NCBI GenBank assembly: GCA_902728285.1
Contig: CACVBU010000271.1
Coordinates: 1,133,371-1,197,370 of the forward strand
Length of the DNA: 64,000 nt
Direction: 5' to 3'
Origin: Clytia hemisphaerica
Taxonomy: Eukaryota > Cnidaria > Hydrozoa > Leptothecata > Clytiidae
The notes under the pieces were generated by a model. That model ran no database searches, had not been told where the DNA came from, and worked only from the letters and a program-made list of their open reading frames with translations. Positions 35,526 to 46,774 of this stretch are shown piece by piece. A program made the position numbers and the translations under genes. How positions within the stretch are numbered: the first letter of the stretch is position 1; each line of letters begins with the position of its first letter.

Positions 35526-35682
35526 CCGTCCCGGAAAAAAACCAAACATTTACGGAAGAGACTAACTACGGGGATGCTTGGGCGACAAAACAAACAAACA
35601 CGCGCAACAAAATTTCGAGATTCCAATCCAATATCTATGCGTGAAACTATGAGTGCCTCCTCGTCGCTACGCTTCTGCGGGG
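35526..35682 (+). repeat. Dispersed SINE-like repeat, copy 1
   Basis: It starts CCGTCCCGGAAAAAA and runs through TTTACGGAAGAGACTAACTA and ATTTCGAGATTCCA to TTGCGGGGG-type ends. A second copy in the same orientation is at 42188-42347 with about 90% similarity by eye. No tRNA or 5S promoter boxes were confidently recognised. Confidence 0.6.
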
Positions 35683-35691
35683 GCAAAAATG

Positions 35692-36018
35692 GAGTCTGCT
35701 AAATCGCGTGCCACGCGTGCCAGCGTGCCATCGGTTTTTAAGCGTGCCAGCGTGCCATGCGTGCCTTCGTGCCAACTGTCTTGGCGTGCCAACGTGCTAG
35801 CGTGCCAACGTGTCTTGGCGTGCCAACGTGCCAGCGTGGCTACGTGCCATCCAAATTTCGGCGTGCCATCCAAATTTTGGCGTGCCATCCAAGTTATGGC
35901 GTGCCATCCAAGTTTTGGCGTGCCATCCAAATTTTGGCGTGCCATCCTTATTCCGGCGTGCCATCCAAGTTTTGGCGTGCCAACCAAATTCCGGCGTGCC
36001 ATCCAAGTTTTGGCGTGA
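35692..36018 (+). repeat. Left minisatellite arm of the 7.3-kb foldback
   Basis: The outer part has 11-13-bp GCGTGCCAACGT-type units. The inner part has about nine 19-bp GCGTGCCATCCAAATTTTG units. Open frames such as ILACHPNFGVPSKF are repeat by-products. Confidence 0.9.
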
Positions 36019-36428
36019 CAACCAAATTTGCGTACTTTTTTAAATTTCCAGAGTCGTTATTTTCCATGAAACTAGGCGATATTTCGGAATATACGCTTAC
36101 TACGGTCTCTTACACGGGTTAAAGTACGGCAAGTGAGGGGAGTAAGAAAAAGAAAGAAAAAAAAAAAAAAAGAGCTTTTTGGCTATTTTGAAGTTTTAGG
36201 TTTTCAAAAAAAAAAAATTCCAGAAAAAAACTTATTCAAAAGTTTCAGAATGAAAAGCTTTTTCAATTTTTTAGAACAGTAGCGTAGACAGGGGTGAAGA
36301 AAGATCTCCGTATGAGAGTAGATTTTAACGACAAAGCACTTACCTATTCGTGACATAAAAACATCAACCCCCCCCCCAATATGGACCCCCTCAAAAATAC
36401 CACATGTTTAATTAACTGTGATATTCAT

Positions 36429-36471
36429 TGTTACTAAAAAAGGTAACACATGGTAACAGGGAGTAACGAGG
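36429..36471 (+). repeat. Relic terminus of the foldback MULE family (TTGTTACTAAAA-GGTAAC)
   Basis: ATTGTTACTAAAAAAGGTAA then GGTAACAGGGAGTAACGAGG resembles the end of the foldback element at 48172 (GTTGTTACTAAAAGAGGTAA...). The resemblance resumes after the G-capped insert, at 38124-38165 (TAACGAGGTGACAGG ... GGTGGCTCTGAGG). The terminus was thus split by that insertion. Confidence 0.5.
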
Positions 36472-38123
36472 GGGGGTTTTCAGGGGTCTTAAATACCGTC
36501 ATACCGACAAAATTTGGGGTCAAATACCGTAATACCGTCGGTGAAGGAAGCCTAATACCGATACCGATATTATATTTATGTTTTTTTTTTCGAAAATAAT
36601 GAATTTTTAGTTATCAAATCTATTGTTAGTAACAAATTAGAAACTGTACAAGCAAGTCTTGTACTTTATGAGCCCCCCCAGTCAACCCTCAATTCAGGTA
36701 TTCACGCACAAATTTTTTCCAATTCACGTATTCACGCGCACAAAAAAAACATTTTCACGTTCACGCACCAATTTTACATCTTTGGTTAAACGATTGTGAC
36801 CTTATTCGGCTAAATTTAACCTATATATATAAAATTTTTTGCTAGGTTTGTGACCTTATTCTCGATATCGTCGACTTTTTAAGGCCTCTTTTACAGCTAT
36901 ATCAGCTTTCATAAAGCAATATTTTAGGTCTGCCGCGCCAAAGTTACTTGCTAGTTACGGGAGGCAAATGCAAAATTAAGCCTTTCCCCCAATAATTTCT
37001 TCCTCGCAGACCCGTAAGATGTCTTTCATATTGAGAATTAATTTAAAATCGAGGTTTGGGCCAATCATGGTCTGAGAAGCCGTAGACTTCAACACAGGCT
37101 TCATAGAGATGGTGCTGTGGTGCAACTAGAGGACGCGAATTCTAAAGTTTAACCCCTCCCTATGGGAGGAAAGAAAATAAACGGAAAATAATAACGCGAG
37201 CGAAAGGAGCGCGAAAATTTTTCGACCATTTTCGCTCTCCTTTGTTATTGAAAAACGGCCTTAATACGCTATTGTTAGCCAAGTATGCCTTGTTTGGTCA
37301 CACAATTTTTGATTTTATTTAACACTGACCATTTGTTGGCAAAAAGAAAAATATGGTACGGCGAGCGACGTACCTGCTGTACCCGGTACGGCGTTCCAAG
37401 AGTTTCGCCCAAAAAAAAAATTAAAATTTAGAATGCCTAGATTGCCTGAAAACACATCATGTGCATCATGATGTGAATTATTTTTTAATCGGTCGATGCT
37501 GCACAAGATGTTTTAGAACTACCTACTTTTAGTAAATAAATTATTGAAGGAGTAAATACCGCCTTTACTGTCTCTAAGTTACTGCAGTATCAGTGTATTG
37601 TATTGTAGTAGCAATATAAGTGAATACGGAGAGACGACCATATCATTTAGTGCTGACGGAGAAAATTTTATCTAGACTCATTCGTTAGATGCAGTATTTG
37701 CATCACAAAAGTTGTCATTAAAAAAATGCGGCCGCAGAAAAATAGCGAAAAATATTTGTTTAGATTTTGCAAAGTTTTGCTTATTTTGAATAACCTCACC
37801 ATGACAATAAGTCAATAGGACATCCAAGATTGTGCGAGCGAAGCGAGCAAGAAAATTTTACTGGTTAAAATAGCGGAATAGACTTATCTATTTTGAATTT
37901 TTTTTTGCATGAAACTCATGAAGAAACTAAAAGGTAAATAGTTTTATACCGAAATACCGTTTTTTATTGATAAAAATATCGAAATACCGACAAAAAAACA
38001 GGCAATTTACCGATACCGGTAGAAAATGAAATACCGTAATCCCGTCGTTTTTTTCTCGTAATACCGATTTACCGGGGGTAAAAAGGCCCAATACCGTCAT
38101 ACCGTAAAAGTGAAAACCCCCCC
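36472..38123. mobile_element. 1.65-kb G-capped ATACCG element, copy 1
   Basis: It starts GGGGGTTTTCAGGGGTCTTA then AATACCGTCATACCG, and ends with the inverse CGGTATTG... style ATACCGTCATACCG...TTTTCCCCCC-type cap. An exact 8-bp duplication TAACGAGG flanks it (36464-36471, 38124-38131). Copy 2 is 38329-39797. There is no transposase frame; hAT-like by target size. Confidence 0.8.
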
Positions 38124-38328
38124 TAACGAGGTGACAGGTGAAGAATGGTGGCTCTGAGGCGTGAAGAATTTAAGAATACACTCTTTTTATAAGCATAACG
38201 TTTATAAGCCTACTTAGGTTCAAATTCGGTAAAAAAAAAGCATAACGCTAAGTATCTAAACATATATTATATATAAAGCTGAAAATGAGATTTTTCTTTG
38301 TCAAGAAAATGACAGGTAGACTACTGCG

Positions 38329-39797
38329 GGGGGGGTTTTCAGGGGTCTTAAATACCGTCATACCGACAAAATTTTGGGTCAAATACCGTAATACCGTCGG
38401 TGAAGGAAGCCTAATACCGATACCGATATTATATTTATGTTTTTTTCGAAAATAATGAATTTTTCAGTTATCAAATCTATTGTGTAGTAACAAATTAGAA
38501 ACTGTACAAACAAGTCTTGTACTTTATGAGGCCCCCCAGTCAACCCTCAATTCAGGTATTCACGCACAAATTTTTGCCAATTCACGTATTCACGCGCGAA
38601 AAAAAACCATTCACATTCACGCTCCAATTTTGCTTTTACATCTTTGGTTAAACGATTGTGACCTTATTGGGCTAAATTTAACCTTTTTATGGTCTCTTTT
38701 AAACAGATTGACCTATTATTATACCAAACATTTTCGCCACTATATAAAGCTTTTGCTTTTTTGACCTTATTCTCGATATCGTCGACTTTTTAAGACCTCT
38801 TTTACAGCTATTTGAGCTTTCATGAAGCAATATTTTAGGTCTACCACGCCAAAATTACTTGCTTTGTTACGGGAGGCAAATGCAAAATTAAGCCTTTCCC
38901 CCAATAATTTCTTCCTCGCAGACCCGTAAGATGTCTTTTATATTGAGAATAAATTTAAAATCGAGGTTTGGGCCAATCATGGTATGAGAAGCCGTAGACT
39001 TCAACACAGGCTTCATAGAGGTGGTGCTGTGGTGCAATTAGAGGACGCGAATTCTAAAGTTTAACCCCCCCCCCTATCGGAGGAAAGAAAATAAATGGAA
39101 AATAAGAACGCGAGCGAAGCGAGCGCGAAAAATAATTCGACAATTTTCACTCTCCTTTGTTATTGAAAAACGGCCTTAATACGCTATTGTTAGCCAAGTA
39201 TGCCTTGTTTGGTCACACAATTTTTGATTTTATTTAACACTGACCTTTGTTGGCGAAAATATGGTACGGCGAGCGACGTACCTGCCTTACCCGGTGCGGC
39301 GTTCCAAGAGTTTCGCCCAAGAAAAAATTTAAAATTTAGAATGCCTAGATTGCCTGAAAACGCATCATGTGCATCATGATGTGAATTTTTTTGATCGTTC
39401 GATGCTGCATAAGATGTTTTTAGAACTACCTACTTTTACTAATTATTGAAGGAGTAAATACCACTTTTACTGTCTCTAAGTTACTGCAGTATCAGTGTAT
39501 TGTATTGTAGTAGCAATATAAGTGAATACAGAGAGACGAACATATCATTTAGTGCTGACGGAGAAAATTTTATCTAGACTCATAAAACTCATGAAGAAAC
39601 TAAAAGGTAAATAGTTTTATACCGAAATACCGTTTTTTATTGATAAAAATATCGAAATACCGACAAAAAAACAGGCAATATACCGATACCGGTAGAAAAT
39701 GAAATACCGTAATCCCGTCGTTTTTTTCTCGTAATACCGATTTACCGGGTGTAAAAAGGCCCAATACCGTCATACCGTAAAAGTGAAACCCCCCCCC
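38329..39797. mobile_element. 1.47-kb G-capped ATACCG element, copy 2
   Basis: Same family and orientation as copy 1, about 95% alike by eye, with small internal deletions (for example 180 bp missing against 37690-37920). CTACTGC is repeated at both borders and differs from copy 1's duplication. This is therefore a separate insertion only 205 bp away and not a segmental duplication. Confidence 0.8.
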
Positions 39798-39899
39798 TAC
39801 TGCCTTTCGCGTGGAAGAAACACGTGTATCTCCTTCAAAACTTTTAAAGTTATGTAATGCTCTGTTCATATAAAAATGAAAATAATAAAACTAGCCATA

Positions 39900-40760
39900 G
39901 CTTTCACTAACTGCCTCCCGCTAGTACAAATGCTTGTAAAAACTAATTAATGCTAATTAAGGCTTTTTAATGCTTTAAAGCAAAAGTTTGGAAATGATTT
40001 GGAATAGTTAGAATGATTCTTCTCAACAGCATTTTCTTTGAGATATCAATGAATAATAAGCTAACATAAATGAAACATATTTTTTTTCTAAAAATGTGAA
40101 TTACTTTTTACAAAGAATAAAATACGAATCTTAAAACATTCATTAGGAAAAGTGTCCAGGTAGAATCAATTGCAGATACTTAACCAGTCAAAAGACATGC
40201 AACTATATTTATTTCAACCAATTTGAAATATAAAAGAAACATAGTAGAACCAAACAGCATAAGAAATGCTATGAGCCAGAAACATAACGAGCAGGAACCA
40301 AAAATTGACAGGTAACAACGTACTTAGGAGTTTTTCCAACGGTTTAACAAAGGATATCATGATCCAAAATTGTTTACATTAAATGGATTTACCAGTAATC
40401 TAGAAGCTGTAACAGCGTCGTGTAAAGGATGGAAGATGATAGGACGTAACGTGGTAATATCGTAATATGGTATCAGTAACGAGGCAATATTGATGAGCAG
40501 GAAGCAGGTATTAACAGGAAATAGCGTACATTCAGGACTTTTTCCTACGGCATGATAAGGGATCTCACGGACAAAATTGTTTACATTAGAAAGATATGCC
40601 AGTTATCTTGCAGTTGTAACAGCAATATCGTGTAGAAGGATGGAAACTCATGACGTAACGTGGTAATAATAGCAGTAACGAGGTAATATTGCGTTGTCAA
40701 GGTAAACGAATCCTCATTCATAAAAAGCTTAAAGGAAAAATAAGAAACATGAAATTAGAT
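39900..40760. repeat. Two ~225-bp tandem copies with GTAACG words
   Basis: Blocks at about 40310-40500 and 40540-40700 share AAAATTGTTTACATTA, GGATGGAA, GACGTAACGTGGTAAT and AGTAACGAGG. No gene was recognised in this stretch. Confidence 0.6.
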
Positions 40761-41090
40761 GATATATGGTGAGTGTACTGAAATTTCCTCAAAAATTATA
40801 GTTCACAAAAGTTTCTTTCAATCTTTGATAATAATTTCCCAAATAGTGCCTGGTAAGTATCAACAAGAACACAGGTTAAACATAAAAGACTAATAAAACC
40901 TAGTCTTATAAAAGTACACAAAGAAAAAATATTTACGTACTTACTGTCGAAGTACCATAACACAGGATTTTTAAGCATTCTTGTTGGGAGAAGAGTATGT
41001 TGAATGACGATTGTCGAATAAATTTAGTTACAGTGGAATTTCGTTGCCAATTCAACCACAAACAACAATCACTTTTGTCCATATTCAATA

Positions 41091-41818
41091 GACCTTTTCG
41101 CTTTTCCGTCCGCCATCTTGAATTGAATGCAAAAATACAGGAACGAAAATGCCGTGGTTGGATTTAGTTGGAATGTATGCAAAACATATGCAAGTTTACA
41201 CAAAGATTAAAAAGACAACAAAGCATCTTATAAATAAATATTATAATCATTAAAACAATAAAAGATGGAATTTCTTAATCCAAAAGGAAATATTTACAGA
41301 ACAATAAAAGCCTTTTAGGAATTTGTTCTTAAAGACATTGCATATTCTGTTTTCATGTCATTAAAAAATTCCACGAAGACGGAGTACACACATCAAACTT
41401 TCAAAACACGCAAACTGAAAGCAGTAATTATGACGTCACACTTTATCAATGTTTTGATTTGATCATTTGGCGGCTCTATTCCCAGGAGAATAATTTGCCG
41501 TCAGCCGAATAAGGATTGTTTTTTACCTTCGCGGGTGATTTTTCAGTTTGAGTTTCTGTCTAATGTTATGGTCTTTTGAAGTGCTTGTTCTAAGAGATGA
41601 GTGAATATAATTGTTTTTAGTTTTCAAGAGAAGCAAATTTAATCTTTCTTCTACAAGATTACACTTTAATATAATGCCAATTATGCATGTAAGTTTTTAT
41701 TTAATACTTTCTTTTTGCATATGTTTTGCATACTTTCTAAGGGAATTTCACCACGGCAATTCGGCCACCATAATTTTTGCATACAATTCAATATGGCGGA
41801 TGGAAAGGCGAAAAGGTC
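41091..41818. mobile_element. TA-flanked 0.73-kb element with ~70-bp TIRs containing CCGCCATCTTG
   Basis: GACCTTTTCGCTTTTCCGTC then CCGCCATCTTGAATTGAATG returns inverted at 41750-41818 with a few mismatches. TA lies at both borders (41089-41090, 41819-41820). Each TIR carries a YY1-like CCGCCAT(C/A)TTG. No transposase was found. Confidence 0.75.
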
Positions 41819-42187
41819 TAATATCATTTTAATCATTGTTCACATTATTGGGGACAAACTGTCTGGGTCGAAAAATGAATCAATCTGAATGTCTAAGACA
41901 GGAGACAGATTTTAATTTGACTGTCAGCAAATTCACTGATTGGTATATATATGAATATATCTTGTTTAATCCCATTCCCAAAGTCAAAAGTAAATGCGTA
42001 TAAGTATTTTGACTGCAGGAGGAGAGAGATTGAATTTAAAAAACTTCCAGAAACTTCTGTATTCCATTTCGTGCATGTTGACCAATCGGGCAAAATTCTA
42101 CAAGCGGATTAGAATCTACTGTCGAAAGCTGAGTAAAATGCCCGCGGCGCCTGCTATTAAAAAGAAAAAGTTTTTAGGCTAGCAACT

Positions 42188-42347
42188 GCCGTCCCGGAAA
42201 AAAGCCGAACATTTACGGAAGAGACTAACTACGGGTAGGCTTGTGCGACAAAACAAACAAACAAACGCGCAACAAAATTTCGAGATTCCAGTCCAATATC
42301 TAAGCTTGAAGCTATGAGTGCCTCCTCACTCGCTGCGCTCGTTGCGG
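42188..42347 (+). repeat. Dispersed SINE-like repeat, copy 2
   Basis: Matches 35526-35682 in the same orientation and is followed by a short AATAATAATAAAA tail, as a retroposed short element would be. Confidence 0.6.
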
Positions 42348-42654
42348 GGGTAATAATAATAAAAGTACTACTATTTTCATATCTCTAAAACAGCTCTCTT
42401 GGAGCATTTAATGTTTTCATTGCATGACAATCTATATCCGTTTGCACCGCCAGCATTGTTGGTGTATACACCTCATATTTTGTGATAATGCCATTATTTA
42501 CATAATTTAAGTGTCATTACATAAAATAACCTTGAAAATGCTTTCCCACTAATTTTGAGGTAGTCCATATTGGGGTCCACAATGGGGTCCATATTGGGGG
42601 GGGGGTCCAAGTTGTGTCATCTTCTCCCCCAAGCTTTACCGAAATTTCGGTAAA

Positions 42655-42955
42655 AATTCGGACGAGCACGCCGAAATTTGGATGGTACGCCAAAATTTGG
42701 ATGGCACGCCAAAATTCGGATGGCACGCCAAAATTCGTATGGCACGCCGAAATTCGGATGGCACGCCAAAATTCGGATGGCACGCCGAAGTTTTAATGGC
42801 ACGCCAAATTTGGATGGCACGTTGGCACGTTGGCACGCCATGGCACGTTGGCACGCTGGCACGTTGGCACGCCATGACACGTTAGCACGCATGGCACGTA
42901 GGAACGCTGGCACGCATAGCACGCTGGCACGCGTGGCACGCGATTTAGCAGACTC
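42655..42955 (-). repeat. Right minisatellite arm of the 7.3-kb foldback
   Basis: 19-bp GGCACGCCAAAATTCGGAT units, then 8-13-bp GGCACGTT-type units, ending CGCGATTTAGCAGACTC. This is the inverse of the left arm at 35692-36018. Confidence 0.9.
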
Positions 42956-42964
42956 GTAAAAATG

Positions 42965-43348
42965 TAAGTATTTTTTAACACTTTTGAACACATTTTCATG
43001 AAACAAATGGAAAAAGGTGGCATAAGTGGCATAAATGGTGCTGAAACAAATGGACACAATATTTGTAGTGGAATTATCATTTTGGTGGTACTTGTGTAAC
43101 GCATTTTTGTTAGAAAATAAAATATTCAAATTATTCTACGCATTCAACTCTTTCATCATTAACTGTACATCTGCAATTTGGAAAGCTATTCAATTTCTAG
43201 CTAAACCCTGTCAGACGCTTTTATTCACAGGTAGTATTCGTTTTATGGATTTTGGTGCATCGTTGAATTTCATCATTGCCATTAGGGTAGGTAAAGCTGT
43301 CAAATGCCACCATTCAACAAATACTTAGTAATTTTAAGTTGCTATTAA
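42965..43348. other. Non-coding stretch, no gene recognised
   Basis: The only long open frame (43035-43328, plus) lacks recognisable domains, and its composition matches the surroundings. Confidence 0.35.
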
Positions 43349-43614
43349 GGGGGGGGGGTTGGTAGGGGTTCGAAATACCGTTTTCCGTCAAAATTTTTGC
43401 TGGATCCCGGAATCCCGAAAATTGAAAAAAATAATAACACCGTCACACCGGTTTGTACAGGTTCAGATACCGGCATAATGACAAAAATAAGGCCAAAAAC
43501 CGTCACCGTCTGATTTTAAAATACCGTTTTCCCCTTCTTTTTTTTTCGACAAATCCCGTAATACCGTACTAAAAAAGGGCCAATCCCGTCACACCGTAAA
43601 AGTACAACCCCCCC
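43349..43614. mobile_element. Short G-capped ATACCG element
   Basis: The left GGGGGGGGTTGGTAGGGGTT then AAATACCG faces CACCGTAAAAGTACAACCC then CCCCC. CTATTAAG/CTATTGAC flank it as an imperfect 8-bp duplication. It is a small relative of 36472-38123. Confidence 0.65.
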
Positions 43615-44953
43615 CTATTGACAGTAACTTTGGACCACCTATCAACTGAGAGTCATGAACTAATCATGAACTTATTATATTACACTATTCTCATATGTAG
43701 ATCGAAGCACTAACAACTTCCAATTTATCATTTCTCTATACAATTCTTATATAAATAATATTCTTTTATGATATTGGGAAATTCCCTTTAACATCTTAAA
43801 TGGTTTCTATTGTGGTTTATATTGAACGTTTTTAAAATGCTTTTCTATTCAACAAGAAAGCGAAAGTTTTGGCCTATAATACATAAGGCGGTAGCTTGAG
43901 AGTTTTGTATGTGTGTGTGTGTGGAAAGCATTTAGAAGACAATTCTTTGTGTACTGTTTGCATTTTTATGTAATTCGTAGCGTATGCCTTGTTTGAGAGA
44001 AAGTAACAAAAATGAAAGCACATGTTTCACTTATGGGTTTTTGTTCGTTTTCTAATAACGAAATATTTTATTATTTTTTAGATACCAAAATGAAACAATA
44101 AACTATAAAAAAGCGTTGTAAAGAGATGACCAATCAGGGACTTACTGGAATGACAATATAATGGTCAAAATGGCGGACACACGGAGGTTCACACAAAAAA
44201 GACGTTTCATTTTAGTCTACCCCTGATTTGTGTTCAGCTTTACTAAGAATTATCAACGAAGAAGTTAGCTTTTCAAATCATACACAAGAGACAACCAATA
44301 AAAATATTCGATAAATCTATGCAGCAAATCATTTTATACAACTAAAAACAAAAATTGGTAGGGTACTTGTACAGCCTTTTTGGAAATTCCCGACAAGCTC
44401 GCAATGTATGTGCAGGCGAAATCGTCGGCCTTTTCAATACACGTCAGATCTGAATCTGACGGTATTTCAAAAAAAAATTTTCTATTTTATTCCTTTGCAT
44501 TATGAACTATGGCATTAATTATCAGATAAAATCAGGTGATGGTTTGATTTTGAGAATTGTTCCCTTTTTTAGATCAAAGGTTACACCATTTGTTTTACCC
44601 TTGCAATATATTTCCTACTCTATAGCGTTATTTGGTTATCTCCCTGCAACTGGACTAAGCTCAAAGATAACACATAAATTTGTATAGTACAGAGAATTTT
44701 ATTCATTCAATTACTGAATGAATCTATATTCTTTCCAATCATGGGTAATTTTTTACCTCGAGAAGAATTGCAAGAAATTACGTGACATGAAGTTAAACCT
44801 CTTTTTACCATTGTTAATTGCAGGGGAAACAACTCCTTTCATAATTTAGAAGAAACAACATGCTTATACGGCAACTTTCTATTTCAATAAGGGTTTAAGG
44901 AGAGTAGAACTTGCTTTTAAACGTCCTTCTTCCGTTGTTATTCTTAGAAATAT
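43615..44953. other. Non-coding stretch, no gene recognised
   Basis: AT-rich, with a TG microsatellite near 43910. An AAAATGGCGGACAC word (inverse YY1-like) lies at 44168. No coding exon was supported. Confidence 0.4.
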
Positions 44954-44961
44954 GTTATTTT

Positions 44962-45296
44962 CCCGGGGTGGCAGTGGGTTTACCAACTGACGGTATGTGC
45001 GGCGAAAAAATTGGCTTTTATAATCACACCCTTACAGTGCAGAAAAAAATCGGTGAAAAATCGGTGAAATTCATTACCTTACAGTGCATTTTTTCAAATT
45101 TCAAACTCTTTCAGAACAAAAAAAATCAACATTTTCGAGCAAAAATTTGCAATTTTCCCCAGATTTGCTGAAATTTCCACCCTTACAGTGCATTTATCAA
45201 AAGTCCACCCTTACAGTGCATTTCTGATATTTTGAAAAACATAGCCTTAACCGCCGCACATACCCGTCGGTCAATTTGCCTGACTGCCCCCCCGGG
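44962..45296. mobile_element. G-capped MITE with CCCTTACAGTGCA repeats, copy B, exact 8-bp duplication
   Basis: CCCGGGGTGGCAGTGGGTTT at the left, with ACGGTATGTGCGGCG further in, mirrors CGCCGCACATACC...TGCCCCCCCGGG at the right. GTTATTTT is repeated exactly at 44954-44961 and 45297-45304. It is the same family as 9711-10053. The 8-bp duplication suggests hAT. Confidence 0.85.
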
Positions 45297-45472
45297 GTTA
45301 TTTTACTTCCAGCTTTCGAACTAATGATAGTATCTTAATTTGGTATAGCTGATAAATTTATATTTCCTGTTTTCAGAAAATTATCTTATCTTTCGACATT
45401 CTATTTATGATAATTGACTCCGACATCGACATAAATATCCATGAAGCAGTCATTCTGTGAATTTTTTATATG

Positions 45473-45723
45473 TACACGTTTTTTTATAAGAACATCTAAA
45501 ATTTTCGAAGCCTTTGGATGTTCTTAACTTTTTGAGATTTAAGTCTAAAAATGTTCTTAACATATTCTTATTTTCACCATTTTGTGAGTATTTTTGTCCG
45601 TCTTTCTAAGAAATCGGGTGTTTTAGAGTGTTCAAAGCCTTCAAATGTTCTTAACTTGATCTTAACATTTTGGCCATCGAAGGCTTATGTGCTTATATTG
45701 TCTGTTCTTATAAAAAACGTGTA
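45473..45723. mobile_element. TA-flanked MITE, TACACGTTTTTT family, copy 4
   Basis: TA-CACGTTTTTTTATAAGAAC faces GTTCTTATAAAAAACG-TG-TA. The interior repeats GATGTTCTTAAC words like those in copy 1. Confidence 0.7.
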
Positions 45724-46644
45724 TTCTCTCAATAACCAATTTCTGTTATTAGATTATATAATATGGAAAACTATTTTCTTTATCTCACTAAATCCGTCCT
45801 TAATAAATGATCATAGGGAAAGTACTGTCTGTACTTTACCTACCTCGTTTAAAAATTGATGAGAAAAGCAATTTTATTGTTTATTCAAGTCTCATGTTGC
45901 TTAAGAGAAATGAATCAGTTATATACATATTTTATAAGAATGCTTGGAAATAACATATTGATTTCAGTTCGGCAAATTGCACAGATCCGCAACGCTGCGA
46001 AATTCTGCATCTTTAGCGTTGTGATATTCCGCGACGTTGCGAAATTCCGCAGCTTTACTGTTGCATAATTTCGCAGCTCTGGCCTTTGGACCAAAATCGG
46101 ACCGGGGTTCCAAAATAATGTGCATTTTGAAGAACAACCCAAAAGGAAACTTTTCACCCTAGTATTTTAATTTCCTACCTAGCGATTATTCACAATCACT
46201 CTTGGAAGAAATGCTACTTCGTTCAAAAAAGCGTTACTTTGTTCAAGAAAACAAGTTTTTGCCTGATTTTGCATGCGTTTAGAAGAAAATTGGTAGGCGC
46301 TCATAATTTTTAAAATCACAAGCTTCAATCTGAAGCGTTGCGTAAAATAGCAGGGCAACCCTGGGGAAACGCTGCGAAAAACCGCAACGTTGCGGAATAT
46401 TGCAACGTTGTGGATCTATTCAATTTGCTGAACTGATTTAGAAAAGTTAAAACCAAAGGGGCTTCCCCTCAAAATTCTCTTCTGAGACTTTGACTATTAT
46501 GGACGAAACTTACGCCACCCAGAACTTCCCGAGAAAGAAAGTTTTGCTTCTCATTAAAAGGAAATTTTCTTGTAATTAAAATTTGAGTTGGGTGCTCTTA
46601 TAATGAAACGAAAACTTTTTTTTCAAATGTCATCAATATTTTTA

Positions 46645-46774
46645 TTCAAAGTAATTGGCCAACACGTCTTTGAAGAAAAAGATCTTGGAATCCTCATTGA
46701 CTCAGAACTTACATTTGAAGAACACATTGCAAAGCAAGTCAAAAAAGCAAACGCGATACTTGGCATAATCAATC
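46645..46774 (+). pseudogene. CR1-like LINE reverse transcriptase fragment, left part (interrupted)
   Basis: The open frame carries EEKDLGILIDSELTFEEH...AKQVKKANAILGIIN, the late RT region of CR1/L2-type LINEs. It is 5'-truncated at about 46645 and breaks off at codon ATC-AAT (46768-46773), where a TIR element begins. The frame resumes at 62759 (same element) with CGA-GGA-TTT, in register. Confidence 0.85.

Larger units (their letters stand above)
35692..42955. mobile_element. 7.26-kb foldback element with minisatellite arms and 9-bp target duplication
   Basis: The outer ends GAGTCTGCTAAATCGCG are exact inverted copies, followed inward by GTGCCACGCGTGCCAGCGTGCC-like words and 19-bp GCGTGCCATCCAAATTTTG units. 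GCAAAAATG (35683-35691) and GTAAAAATG (42956-42964) form a 9-bp target duplication with one mismatch, as in MULE/foldback elements. No transposase remains. The interior hosts later insertions (36472-38123, 38329-39797, 41091-41818). Confidence 0.75.

Noticed and set aside
41994-42182. Possible exon ending KLSKMPAAPAIKKKKF after a TGACTGCAG acceptor
   Set aside because: The acceptor and basic tail are suggestive, but no partner exon or recognisable domain exists and it lies inside a transposon.
35653-43129. Frames of NFGVPSKFWRAIQILACHP type at 35.7-36.1 and 42.6-43.1 kb
   Set aside because: They are products of the 19-bp minisatellite arms of the foldback; every strand and frame yields similar strings.
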